The translations under genes and the position numbers were made by a program. Below are positions 44,001 to 51,456 of a DNA stretch of 64,000 nucleotides, piece by piece. Under the pieces are notes generated by a model that worked only from the letters and a program-made list of their open reading frames with translations, had not been told where the DNA came from and did no database searches. This DNA is from Bermanella sp034112345. Lineage in GTDB: Bacteria > Pseudomonadota > Gammaproteobacteria > Pseudomonadales > Oceanobacteraceae. The DNA is taken from positions 1 to 64,000 of the forward strand of contig JAWUVN010000065.1 in the NCBI GenBank assembly GCA_034112345.1, given 5' to 3'. The first letter of the stretch is position 1. Each line of letters starts with the position of its first letter.

Positions 44001-44039
44001 AATATAAAAAATGCCAGTTTTTCTGGCATTTTTTATATT
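44001..44039. terminator. Bidirectional terminator between thiolase and ytoQ
   Basis: A 17-bp inverted repeat (44001-44017 with 44023-44039), loop of five T's, GC core ATGCCAG/CTGGCAT flanked by A-run and T-run, so either strand ends in T's. It serves both convergent genes. Confidence 0.92.
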
Positions 44040-44060
44040 TAACACAATCGTTTTTTAGTT

Positions 44061-44501
44061 TTATGCTGTCAGAATATACTTAAGAGTTTCAACTACTTGC
44101 TCGGGCGTTTGTGTCCATGCCATGGCGGCGCCATCTACTTCTTTTAATGGATGGATGATGGATTCATCATGCAAGGTGATATACGGCTTTTTAAGCGCAG
44201 CACAATATCCAGCATCAAATGCAGCATTCCATTGTTTGTACTTATCGCCAAAGCGAATAACAGCCATGTCACACTTTTCAATCATAGTTTGAGTGCGTAT
44301 AGCATTCACTTTAGATGATTTATGGTCACGCCAAAAATTAACTGATTCTTCTCCTAAATGATCACCAGCAGCATCGCTTGCTTCGTGATTAGTCACGGCA
44401 GATACAAATACAATATCTAAATTAAGGGCTGCAGCACCTTTCTTAATTTGATCCCTCCAGTCTGTATGGATCTCACCTGATAAATATACTGTCCAAGACA
44501 T
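44061..44501 (-). CDS. ytoQ: YtoQ family protein
   Basis: 146 residues. WTVYLSGEIHTDWRDQIKKGAA at the start, FVSAVTNHEASDAAGD, and MAVIRFGDKYKQWNAAFDAGYCAALKKPYITLHD are the YtoQ blocks. The fold is related to nucleoside 2-deoxyribosyltransferases and TIR-like NAD-processing proteins; the enzymatic role of YtoQ is unknown. It is downstream (12 bases) of the DUF1461-like gene on the minus strand and shares its transcript. Confidence 0.88.
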   Translation of the reverse strand: MSWTVYLSGEIHTDWRDQIKKGAAALNLDIVFVSAVTNHEASDAAGDHLGEESVNFWRDHKSSKVNAIRTQTMIEKCDMAVIRFGDKYKQWNAAFDAGYCAALKKPYITLHDESIIHPLKEVDGAAMAWTQTPEQVVETLKYILTA

Positions 44502-44513
44502 ATCGCGTACTCG

Positions 44514-45260
44514 CTATTTATTAATATTAAAAAATGTTAAAAGTTTGCTGCCAACAATGTTGATTCCAATATAAATTGGTATGGCAAGCAGTAAAATTAG
44601 AATGGCAATATAACCAAATAAGAATGGGGCTTTCATTAAAATAGTCATTAATGATTCTTGATAATAAAAGAACCATTTATGATCGGCAGGAAAAAACCAT
44701 TCGTGAAAGGCATAGAATACATTTACAGGACCAATAATTAAAACAGTAATCGTACATAAACCGATAATGAGTAGGGTGGATAATGATTGCTGTTTGATAT
44801 TTGGTGGGGTTTGATTTCTCTTGTAAAAATAAATAACAATGCTTAATAGTATTATTAATGAAATAAATGCGGTAATCCTAAATACATCAATCAATTTAGC
44901 TACGTCTTTCAAATGAAGGATTTCGCTGGTATGCAATAGTGTGTTTATTTTTTTGTTAGTAGTTTGGTCAAAGTATTCAATTTCTTTAAGGCCATTTCCG
45001 TGGTTGTGTATGGCGTTATTGATAGATGCAAATAAACGAATACGTTCTTCGCGATCTGTATTTTCAAAATGATCTCTGTACCGGTTTTGCGGGCCATATT
45101 TAACAGTGTGTTGTTCTATATCCATAAAGTCATGTAATGCAGGATATGCAAAGTCAATACTGGCCCAAATGACCCAACTTAAAAACAGCGCACAGATTAG
45201 GCTGCTAACTGAGTAAAGCCCAAAAATTAGGGGCTGAGTAAAATTTTTTATATTGAGCAT
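44514..45260 (-). CDS. Integral membrane protein, DUF1461/TIGR01906-like
   Basis: 248 residues with four or five membrane helices (about 12-35, 125-146, 160-180 and 210-238). An extracytoplasmic loop holds an RYRDHF/ERIRLF segment, HLKDVAKLIDVFR precedes helix 2, and FYAFHEWFFPADHKWFFYYQESL between helices 3 and 4 matches the DUF1461 pattern of FH-FFP-W. Assignment is from pattern memory. Function unknown. It is the first gene of a minus-strand pair with ytoQ and is divergent from dgkA across 277 bases. Confidence 0.7.
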   Translation of the reverse strand: MLNIKNFTQPLIFGLYSVSSLICALFLSWVIWASIDFAYPALHDFMDIEQHTVKYGPQNRYRDHFENTDREERIRLFASINNAIHNHGNGLKEIEYFDQTTNKKINTLLHTSEILHLKDVAKLIDVFRITAFISLIILLSIVIYFYKRNQTPPNIKQQSLSTLLIIGLCTITVLIIGPVNVFYAFHEWFFPADHKWFFYYQESLMTILMKAPFLFGYIAILILLLAIPIYIGINIVGSKLLTFFNINK

Positions 45261-45537
45261 TTAATGATCGATTCTATTGGTTTTATATAAGTTGCTAGGG
45301 TCGCGGGTTTCATAAAAAGCGTCAAGTATTAATTGTTTTATACCGTTATCTTTTGGCTGTGTATTTAGATTTTTAGAGGTTAGTACGTCCTCTTGGCAGG
45401 TTGGTAGTGGATATTTTATAAGGGGTCTGTCGTACTGTAATGAGAATTCTCTTCAAACAGTTTCGATCCTTCAAAAGTTAAGCCTTTATCTTGTTAAAGG
45501 CGCAAGGGCAGGGTAAGGTTTGTTTGTTCAAATTTAG
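45261..45537. other. Divergent promoter region between the DUF1461-like gene and dgkA
   Basis: No gene in 277 bases. It contains the 10-base palindrome GAGAATTCTC (45442-45451) and a hairpin GCCTTTA/TAAAGGC (45482-45488 with 45495-45501). No clear -35/-10 pair could be fixed. The hairpin lies in the likely dgkA leader. Confidence 0.45.
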
Positions 45538-45957
45538 ATGATTATAAAAAGCATGGAACAGAAAGAATTTACAACCACTGGTTTATTAAGAATTTTTAAT
45601 GCTACCGGTTATAGCTTTAAAGGCATCCAGCGAGCATGGAAAACCGAAGCTGCAGTTAGACAAGAATTTGTATTAGCTTTGATTATGCTGCCAATTGCAT
45701 TTTTAATCGCTCAAAGCCTTGCGCAGGTGGTGCTGCTTGTACTGTCATTATTTATCGTTGTGATTACAGAGCTTTTGAATACGTCTATAGAGTATGCAAT
45801 TGATAGAATTGGTTCTGAAAAGCATGATTTATCAGGCGCTTCTAAAGACATAGCCAGTGCCGCAGTCTTTTTCTCTCTGGCCCAAGTGGCTTTTGTATGG
45901 GGAATTACCATAATTTATAACCTAGGCTGGATTGCATTTCCACTGCTTAAGTTTTAG
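45538..45957 (+). CDS. dgkA: Diacylglycerol kinase DgkA
   Basis: 139 residues with three membrane helices. The prokaryotic DAGK signature is seen as FKGIQRAWKTEAAVRQEF (Glu43) and ITELLNTSIEYAIDR (Glu78, Asn81). It phosphorylates diacylglycerol to phosphatidic acid in the inner membrane, recycling lipid. Slightly longer than E. coli DgkA (122) because of an N-terminal extension; an ATG at 45553 is an equally plausible start, since neither has a strong ribosome site. Followed by a small membrane protein 28 bases later. Confidence 0.92.
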   Translation: MIIKSMEQKEFTTTGLLRIFNATGYSFKGIQRAWKTEAAVRQEFVLALIMLPIAFLIAQSLAQVVLLVLSLFIVVITELLNTSIEYAIDRIGSEKHDLSGASKDIASAAVFFSLAQVAFVWGITIIYNLGWIAFPLLKF

Positions 45958-45985
45958 TCACTAAATTGAAGGGAGGATATTTACT

Positions 45986-46489
45986 ATGAATCAATTGGCT
46001 AAGCTTTCCTTTTTGCTGGCAACTATTATTGGTTTTTGTTTCAATTTTGAAGCCCTGATTAGTAATGGTGATATCAACTGGATCAGTTGGCTTATTACTT
46101 ATGTTGTGTGTTTTGCTTTCTTTTATTTTTATGTGTTCACTACTAAGAGTAAAGATACTGAGGAATACATGCCAGAATCAAATAGTTCTGTTAATCCTAC
46201 TCATGTGGAAGCCTTATATAAGCAATCAATGATTGTTGAACGTAATGCAAAAAAAGCCAATTTGGTTTTGTCTCAACAATTAGTTTTAGTTAAAAATATA
46301 TTAAATAAAACGAAAGACTTAAATGAAAATAAAGACCTGAGCAAGAGTTTTGGGTTACCAGTTAAAGAATTAGAAGTACTAGATCATAATTTAGAACGCT
46401 TATTGTGCGAAATGAAAAAGAACGTAAGGCTAGGTGAAAAATTACAACAGTCGGTTGCTAATATTGACCCTGAAATAGGCGTTGCTTGA
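45986..46489 (+). CDS. Small membrane protein with cytoplasmic coiled coil, unknown function
   Basis: 167 residues. Two hydrophobic helices (about 8-24 and 31-52) are followed by a polar, helical C-terminal part with heptad-like Leu spacing (VLSQQLVLVKNILNKTKDL, VKELEVLDHNLERLLCEM). I recognise no family. GGGAGGATATTTACT gives a strong ribosome site for this ATG. Possibly co-transcribed with dgkA. Expected in the inner membrane; role unknown. Confidence 0.72.
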   Translation: MNQLAKLSFLLATIIGFCFNFEALISNGDINWISWLITYVVCFAFFYFYVFTTKSKDTEEYMPESNSSVNPTHVEALYKQSMIVERNAKKANLVLSQQLVLVKNILNKTKDLNENKDLSKSFGLPVKELEVLDHNLERLLCEMKKNVRLGEKLQQSVANIDPEIGVA

Positions 46490-46623
46490 TAGGCGGTCTG
46501 CTTGACAAAATTTAATTAAAAGCCGACAGAGATAGTTGTTAATTTTTGTCGGTGTTTATCTGCCTCAGCCCCTGCTTTCCCGTCTGTTATAACCCTAATC
46601 TATTCCTGTATTAGCCCGATGTG

Positions 46624-47088
46624 TCAGGTATTTAGCAATGCTTTAATACCTAATAGGTCTTTATTGCTCATGGCAGAATTTGTTACGTCGTAGACAATTA
46701 GGCATATATGGTCAGTTGAACCGTCTACATTATTTAAGGGGATGATGGTTGCATTCTGATACATGAAGTCGGCTCGGCCAGTAATTGGGTGATTGTTATT
46801 AAACTTAAAAAGATAAGGCCGTTGCTCGCTTATAGTGAACGCTCGGGTATTTAATAAAAATACGGACTCGGCTTTCTTTTTAAACCAACTTTCATCTATT
46901 TCAGAAAACAATGTAAAAAGGTTTTGTCCCTTAGCTTGATCGGGTCTCACACCGCTGTGATTTTCCATGAATCCATTCCACAATTTAATAGAGTAGTCAC
47001 GGTCTAATACAACAAGGCCAACATCAATCGTTTGAAGGATATCCATTAGCCAATGGAATTCGGTCATTTCTAGCTGAGAATCAGACAT
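46624..47088 (-). CDS. PAS-domain protein
   Basis: 154 residues consisting of a single PAS domain: ILQTIDVGLVVLDRDYSIKLWNGFMENHSGV is the classic PAS start (as in many kinase sensor domains) and HICLIVYDVTNSA the last strand. No kinase, GGDEF or methyl-accepting domain is attached, so it must act by protein contact. It ends a three-gene minus-strand operon with CheC and CheY-like genes, one base after cheC. Cofactor unknown. Confidence 0.85.
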   Translation of the reverse strand: MSDSQLEMTEFHWLMDILQTIDVGLVVLDRDYSIKLWNGFMENHSGVRPDQAKGQNLFTLFSEIDESWFKKKAESVFLLNTRAFTISEQRPYLFKFNNNHPITGRADFMYQNATIIPLNNVDGSTDHICLIVYDVTNSAMSNKDLLGIKALLNT

Positions 47089-47089
47089 T

Positions 47090-47704
47090 TCAATCCTCCA
47101 ATAAAAAACTAATCAAACGGTTCATGTGAATAACACTTTCTTCGGTAAACAGAAGTAATAAGTCGCAATTAATGTTGTGGTCTTTAATTGTATAGTTTAT
47201 TTCTATGGCCATTGTACGTTGCCAAGTAACATGCTTTTCATCCAGTAATTCACTGATTGGGCGATGCTGCCCAAGAATGATAGGGTGGCTTTGACTAAAG
47301 TTAATGTCTAACTGCTGCCCAATTCCTTGTATACAGGCACCGTTTAAAACATTAGCCACATCCATTAGCATTTCTAACTCTTCTTTAGGGTTCAGCTCTT
47401 TTGAGTATTTAAGCAGCTGTGCAATATCCGAAAAGCTTGAGTCATTAAATATAAGAAGCGCTTCACCAGCTATACCTGCACCAATGAACCCCTGGCAGAC
47501 AGCGCTGACTGTAGGTGCATTTTCCAGTGACTTAATAGTCATTTTAAATTCATTGCGTTCGATAATGTTAACGTTGGGTATTGGGAGTACTACATAAACA
47601 CCAAGCAGTCTTGCAAGTCGATCTGCTGCTTGTCCCATGGCAACGTTGGTTATTTCTTGGTAACAGTCGCGCTCATCTTCGGTGAGAGCAATGATTTCAC
47701 TCAT
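47090..47704 (-). CDS. CheC-family phosphatase
   Basis: 204 residues from the ATG at 47704, where GGAGG is six bases upstream; the frame reaches 47740 but that start is inside the response regulator and lacks a site. CheC proteins dephosphorylate CheY-P. The active motif D/S-x3-E-x2-N is intact in the first half (Asp13, Glu17, Asn20 in DCYQEITN, with Pro41 after) but in the second half reads EMLMDVAN, with Glu112 for Asp/Ser and Asp116 for Glu, so only one site may be active. It overlaps the response regulator by eight bases. Confidence 0.86.
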   Translation of the reverse strand: MSEIIALTEDERDCYQEITNVAMGQAADRLARLLGVYVVLPIPNVNIIERNEFKMTIKSLENAPTVSAVCQGFIGAGIAGEALLIFNDSSFSDIAQLLKYSKELNPKEELEMLMDVANVLNGACIQGIGQQLDINFSQSHPIILGQHRPISELLDEKHVTWQRTMAIEINYTIKDHNINCDLLLLFTEESVIHMNRLISFLLED

Positions 47705-48077
47705 TGTTGCCTCCAACCATGCCATATTCGATGAGGACATTTAATATTTTCCCCTCGTCTACTGGTTTTTTAATAAATTCAATGGCACCTAGGTTTTTTA
47801 CTCGTTCTCTTGCTTCTGGCTGAATGTCGCCAGAAACCACAATAACTAAGATAGGCATGTCATTTTTACGAATGGCTTCAAGGGTTTCGTAGCCATCCAT
47901 AACAGGCATAGTTAAATCCAAAAACATTAGTTCTTGGCCGCCTAGCTTTATAATTTCTATGGCTTCAGCACCATTTTTAGCAAAGGTGACCTCTGTGGGC
48001 CAGCTATCTGGAAGGGCTCTCGACATCTGCTTTCTAGCCATGTTCGAATCGTCACATATAAGCACTTTAGTTGTCAT
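47697..48077 (-). CDS. CheY-like stand-alone response regulator
   Basis: 126 residues, a receiver domain alone. Acidic pair Asp9/Asp10 in ICDDSNMARKQ, phospho-acceptor Asp54 in FLDLTMPVMDGYE, Ser82 in VVSGD and Lys104 in FIKKP. The start ICDDSNMARKQ is typical of CheY-like regulators paired with CheC. First gene of the CheY-CheC-PAS operon. No CheA-type kinase is in the window, so the phosphate source is unknown. Confidence 0.92.
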   Translation of the reverse strand: MTTKVLICDDSNMARKQMSRALPDSWPTEVTFAKNGAEAIEIIKLGGQELMFLDLTMPVMDGYETLEAIRKNDMPILVIVVSGDIQPEARERVKNLGAIEFIKKPVDEGKILNVLIEYGMVGGNNE

Positions 48078-48167
48078 GTGCAGTTTCTATCCATTAACAA
48101 TCTCTACCTTAGAGTTAAGGTTGCAAATGGCGGTATAGCAAGTCATATAGGCAGGTGTATAGCTGGG

Positions 48168-49079
48168 TCATTTAGACTTTATTGCTTGCTCCCATGTGAT
48201 AAGTTGTTGCTTTCGTTCAACGCCCCACCGATAGCCGCTAAGTGCGCCACTTTGTTGAATAACTCGGTGGCATGGGATGAGGAATGCGATCGGATTGCTC
48301 CCAATTGCGCGGCCAGCAGCTCTGGCGGCTGATGGGCGGTTCAGCTTTTCTGCTATGTTTTTATAGCTGAGTAATTCACCGCATTGAGTGGTTAGTAGGG
48401 CTTGCCAGACTTGAACTTGAAAATTAGTGGCATTTACGCAAATGTGAATAGGGTGCTTAAGAGTAAAGGGGTCCGACTTTAAAATTTCATTGTGTTCAGC
48501 CTGTTTGATGTGGGCTTTTGGGTATTCTTGCTGAAGTTTGCTGAGTGTTAGTGATAGGTTATCTTTGTCGCTATAAAAGCCTAAATAGTTTAAGCCCCGT
48601 GCCGTAGCGATGACAACTAATGGGCCAAAGATACTGGGTTCAATAGCCCAGTTAAATATTAGGGTTTCCCCCATTGATTTAAATTCACCTGGGCTAAGGG
48701 CTTCTACAGATACGTATGAGTCATGTAGGCGAGAAGTGCTGCTTAACCCAAAATCTAGTGTGGTTTGTTCAATGGATTGTGTGATCAGCAGCGGCTTTGA
48801 GTGGTTAACTATGCATGCCTGTTGAAATTGTTTTGGGCTAATTCCAACTAAAGCTTTAAATATCTTTTGAAAATGAGCTGGACTCAATTTATAGCGCTGA
48901 GCCAGTTGCTCAAGAGTGTGGGTAATTGGTTGTTCTAAATGTAAGTGAGCAGAGGAGCGAGTTAAAAGTGCTATGCAGTCAGCGCATATTTCGTAATGCC
49001 CCTTATTTATAAGAGCCACTTCTCGTGTTTTCTCAATTATTACTGAGGGTGTGTTTACAGTTGTCGATCGGTTTTTCAC
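48168..49079 (-). CDS. Ada-like protein: AraC helix-turn-helix plus O6-methylguanine methyltransferase
   Basis: 303 residues. The N-terminal ~110 residues hold an AraC-type HTH (HTLEQLAQRYKLSPAHFQKIFKALVGISPKQF, then TTLDFGLSSTSRLHD). The C-terminal ~170 are an AGT domain with the suicide cysteine Cys270 in FLIPCHRVIQ, the RAAGRAIGSNP helix and SGYRWGVERKQ. It repairs O6-methylguanine by transferring the methyl group to itself. The N-terminal zinc domain of E. coli Ada, which senses methylphosphotriesters, is absent, so if it regulates genes the trigger must differ. The CheY-type regulator starts on the same strand 90 bases further downstream along the transcript. Confidence 0.88.
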   Translation of the reverse strand: MKNRSTTVNTPSVIIEKTREVALINKGHYEICADCIALLTRSSAHLHLEQPITHTLEQLAQRYKLSPAHFQKIFKALVGISPKQFQQACIVNHSKPLLITQSIEQTTLDFGLSSTSRLHDSYVSVEALSPGEFKSMGETLIFNWAIEPSIFGPLVVIATARGLNYLGFYSDKDNLSLTLSKLQQEYPKAHIKQAEHNEILKSDPFTLKHPIHICVNATNFQVQVWQALLTTQCGELLSYKNIAEKLNRPSAARAAGRAIGSNPIAFLIPCHRVIQQSGALSGYRWGVERKQQLITWEQAIKSK

Positions 49080-49133
49080 TTAGTAACCTAGAAGGTAGTA
49101 ATGAAACTAAGCATAACGAGCAGAAGAGAGGTG

Positions 49134-49162
49134 CACCACCTGAATCTTGTGATTAGGTGGTG
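49134..49162 (-). terminator. Hairpin between plsC and the ada-like gene
   Basis: CACCACCT (49134-49141) pairs with AGGTGGTG (49155-49162), with an inner AATC/GATT stem and one bulged base; loop TTGT. It is GC-rich and stable but lacks a T-tract on the minus strand, so it may be a processing site or Rho-linked end of the plsC transcript. Confidence 0.5.
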
Positions 49163-49221
49163 TTAGAGATCAGAGGCACCATAAATTAGCGTGTATATTA
49201 TATGGCTAGATGCAAAAAAGG

Positions 49222-49950
49222 TTATGCTTTCTCTTGTTTTGCTTTCGCAGTTAGCTCTTGGATCACAGCAAGCATATCTTTGTGACACTTTTCCATTAAC
49301 TCTGGAATATCATCGTTAGTCATTCCTGCGGTTTCAATGGCAGGTAATACTCTTACATACGCATCATTGTTTTTTAGGCGATCAAAGCTAAAGTCATCTA
49401 AATAAGCGCTGGCACAAACAGGTACTATCGGTACGCCAGCATTGATAGCGGTTACAAATGCCCCCTTTTTGAATGGCAGCATGTTTTTACCATGATTGCG
49501 TGTGCCTTCAGCAAAAAACCAAATATTGGTGTCTTTTTTAGTCAACACAGTTTTAGTGATCTCCATGGCTTCAATGGCTTTTTTCGCATTGCCGCGGTCA
49601 ATCAGTATGTTACCGGCAAGCCAATACAGTTGGCCAAAAAGAGGAATCCATTTTAAGCTTTTTTTACCGATGCTTGCTGTGCGTTTAGGCACTATGCTAC
49701 CTACTACAAACAGGTCCCAATTGCTTTGATGGTTACAGATCACAATAAAGTTTTTATCGGTAGGGTAATTCTCTTTGCCTTCGTGGTGCACTTTTATACC
49801 AATAATAGGCAAGCCTATTATTGAGTAGACCTGAGAGCTTAGGCGGCTATTGGAAGGGTTGAACGGACGTAAAATGCCAGCTATCACGCCTACAAGGGAG
49901 CCGATAACAAAATGAATCGATAATAATATATAACGTATTAAGCGGATCAT
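49222..49950 (-). CDS. plsC: 1-acyl-sn-glycerol-3-phosphate acyltransferase
   Basis: 242 residues. It adds the second acyl chain to lysophosphatidic acid at the inner membrane. The HX4D catalytic motif is HQSNWD (74-79) and the substrate motif FAEGTRNHGK follows at ~146, with FKKGAFVTAINAGVPIVPV. A hydrophobic N-terminal helix (8-28) anchors it. Divergent from the acyl-CoA dehydrogenase over 243 bases. It continues the pathway that gpsA begins. Confidence 0.92.
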   Translation of the reverse strand: MIRLIRYILLSIHFVIGSLVGVIAGILRPFNPSNSRLSSQVYSIIGLPIIGIKVHHEGKENYPTDKNFIVICNHQSNWDLFVVGSIVPKRTASIGKKSLKWIPLFGQLYWLAGNILIDRGNAKKAIEAMEITKTVLTKKDTNIWFFAEGTRNHGKNMLPFKKGAFVTAINAGVPIVPVCASAYLDDFSFDRLKNNDAYVRVLPAIETAGMTNDDIPELMEKCHKDMLAVIQELTAKAKQEKA

Positions 49951-50193
49951 ATTTCTACCTCAATTTAAATTACGGCGAGCATACAGATGTTTACCCAGAT
50001 CCTCTAGTAATTTGTCTCTATATGGCTGTTTGAAACCTCTAAAACTAGACATTTATAATGGGTGTCATAAATTGATTAAAAGCAGCAATAATTAGTCAAT
50101 GTCTTTGAGTTTTTATGTGCTTTCCAAGCATAAGATTATAGGGTCAAATACCTGCCTAAATACAAACATTACAATAATAAATATGAGGCGTTC

Positions 50194-51321
50194 ATGAGCC
50201 AAGAATTAGATCTATTTAAGCAATCACTCCATCGTTTCTTAGATCAAGAAGTGGCTCCCCATTATCATCAGTGGGAAGAGCAAGGGTTAATCCCTCGAAG
50301 TGTATGGCAAACCTTTGGTCGAGCCGGTTTTTTATGTGTGGATATGCCATTGGAATACGGTGGTTGTGGTGGTGATTTTAATATGTCAGCCATCGTGATC
50401 GAGGTACTTTCATTGCGTGGATACGCTGCGCTGGCTACTAACGTATCGGTACACAGTGACATTGTCGCACCTTACATTGTTCATCTTGGTAGTGAAGCCC
50501 AAAAATCAAAATGGTTACCTTTACTGGCCAGTGGCGAAGCAGTTGGTGCAATTGCCATGACCGAGCCTGGTGCTGGTAGCGATCTACAGGGCATGAAATG
50601 CCAAGCTAAAAAAGTTGATGCTGGTTTTAGTATCAGTGGTCAAAAAACATTTATCACTAATGGTCAGCATGCCGATGTATGTATTGTCGCGGCAAAAACA
50701 GATGTGAATGCTGGTGCAAAAGGCATTAGCTTATTTTTATTAGAAAAGGAAAGTGCTGGGTATGACGTTGGCACTAACCTAAAAAAGATAGGGCAGCATT
50801 CGGGTGATACTTCAGAGTTATTTTTCAGCGATGTCATAACAGATGAGCCTTTAGGCGAATTAAATAAAGGCTTTGTCCATTTAATGAATGAACTGCCTAG
50901 AGAGCGTTTGATTTTGTCTGTTGGTGCCATTGGCGCCTGTGTGGGAATGATGAAAATGACGGTTGAATACGTCAAGCAAAGGCAGATGTTTGGGCAATCT
51001 TTAAGTGGCTTGCAAAACACCCGTTTTGTATTGGCGCAGCAAGATACCCAATTAAGCGTTAATCAAGCATTTATAAAGCATTGCATTGAGCTTTATGAAA
51101 AAAAACAATTGACCGCTGCGATGGCTTCGAAAGCAAAACTTTCCACTACGGAACTTCAATGTTCTATGGCTGATGATTGTTTGCAGTTGTTTGGTGGCTA
51201 TGGCTACATGGAAGAGTATCCAATTGCGAGAGCGTTCTTAGATGCGCGAGTACAGCGTATTTATGGTGGTGCATCAGAGGTGATGAAGGAAATTATTGCG
51301 CGGGATTTAATTGGTAAGTAA
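50194..51321 (+). CDS. Acyl-CoA dehydrogenase
   Basis: 375 residues, FAD-dependent, catalysing the first beta-oxidation step or branched/short-chain acyl-CoA oxidation. Family motifs: GAIAMTEPGAGSDLQGM, FSISGQKTFITNGQHADVCIV, RQMFGQSLSGLQNTRFVLA, QLFGGYGYMEEYPIARAFLDARVQRIYGGASEVMKEII, with Glu361 as the likely base. The size and YGGASEVM end match the short/medium-chain group. The gene has GAGGCGTTC before the ATG. It lies opposite fadH, convergent, consistent with fatty-acid catabolism. Confidence 0.92.
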   Translation: MSQELDLFKQSLHRFLDQEVAPHYHQWEEQGLIPRSVWQTFGRAGFLCVDMPLEYGGCGGDFNMSAIVIEVLSLRGYAALATNVSVHSDIVAPYIVHLGSEAQKSKWLPLLASGEAVGAIAMTEPGAGSDLQGMKCQAKKVDAGFSISGQKTFITNGQHADVCIVAAKTDVNAGAKGISLFLLEKESAGYDVGTNLKKIGQHSGDTSELFFSDVITDEPLGELNKGFVHLMNELPRERLILSVGAIGACVGMMKMTVEYVKQRQMFGQSLSGLQNTRFVLAQQDTQLSVNQAFIKHCIELYEKKQLTAAMASKAKLSTTELQCSMADDCLQLFGGYGYMEEYPIARAFLDARVQRIYGGASEVMKEIIARDLIGK

Positions 51322-51346
51322 TGAGTTAAAAATATCATAGAAATAA

Positions 51347-51444
51347 AAAAGACTTCTCTCCATCACCTGACAAATGAGAAAAAGAAGTCTTACTGCTTTT
51401 GTTAAAAGCCATTTAAGCAGATCAATAAATGAGTCTGCTTAAAT
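51347..51444. terminator. Two hairpins between convergent acyl-CoA dehydrogenase and fadH genes
   Basis: Hairpin 1: AAGACTTCT (51349-51357) with AGAAGTCTT (51383-51391), 25-base loop, A-run before it and T-containing tail. Hairpin 2: an 11-bp perfect stem (51411-51421 with 51434-51444), 12-base loop. They probably end one transcript each. Confidence 0.65.
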
Positions 51445-51456
51445 TAGGGTTGCAAC

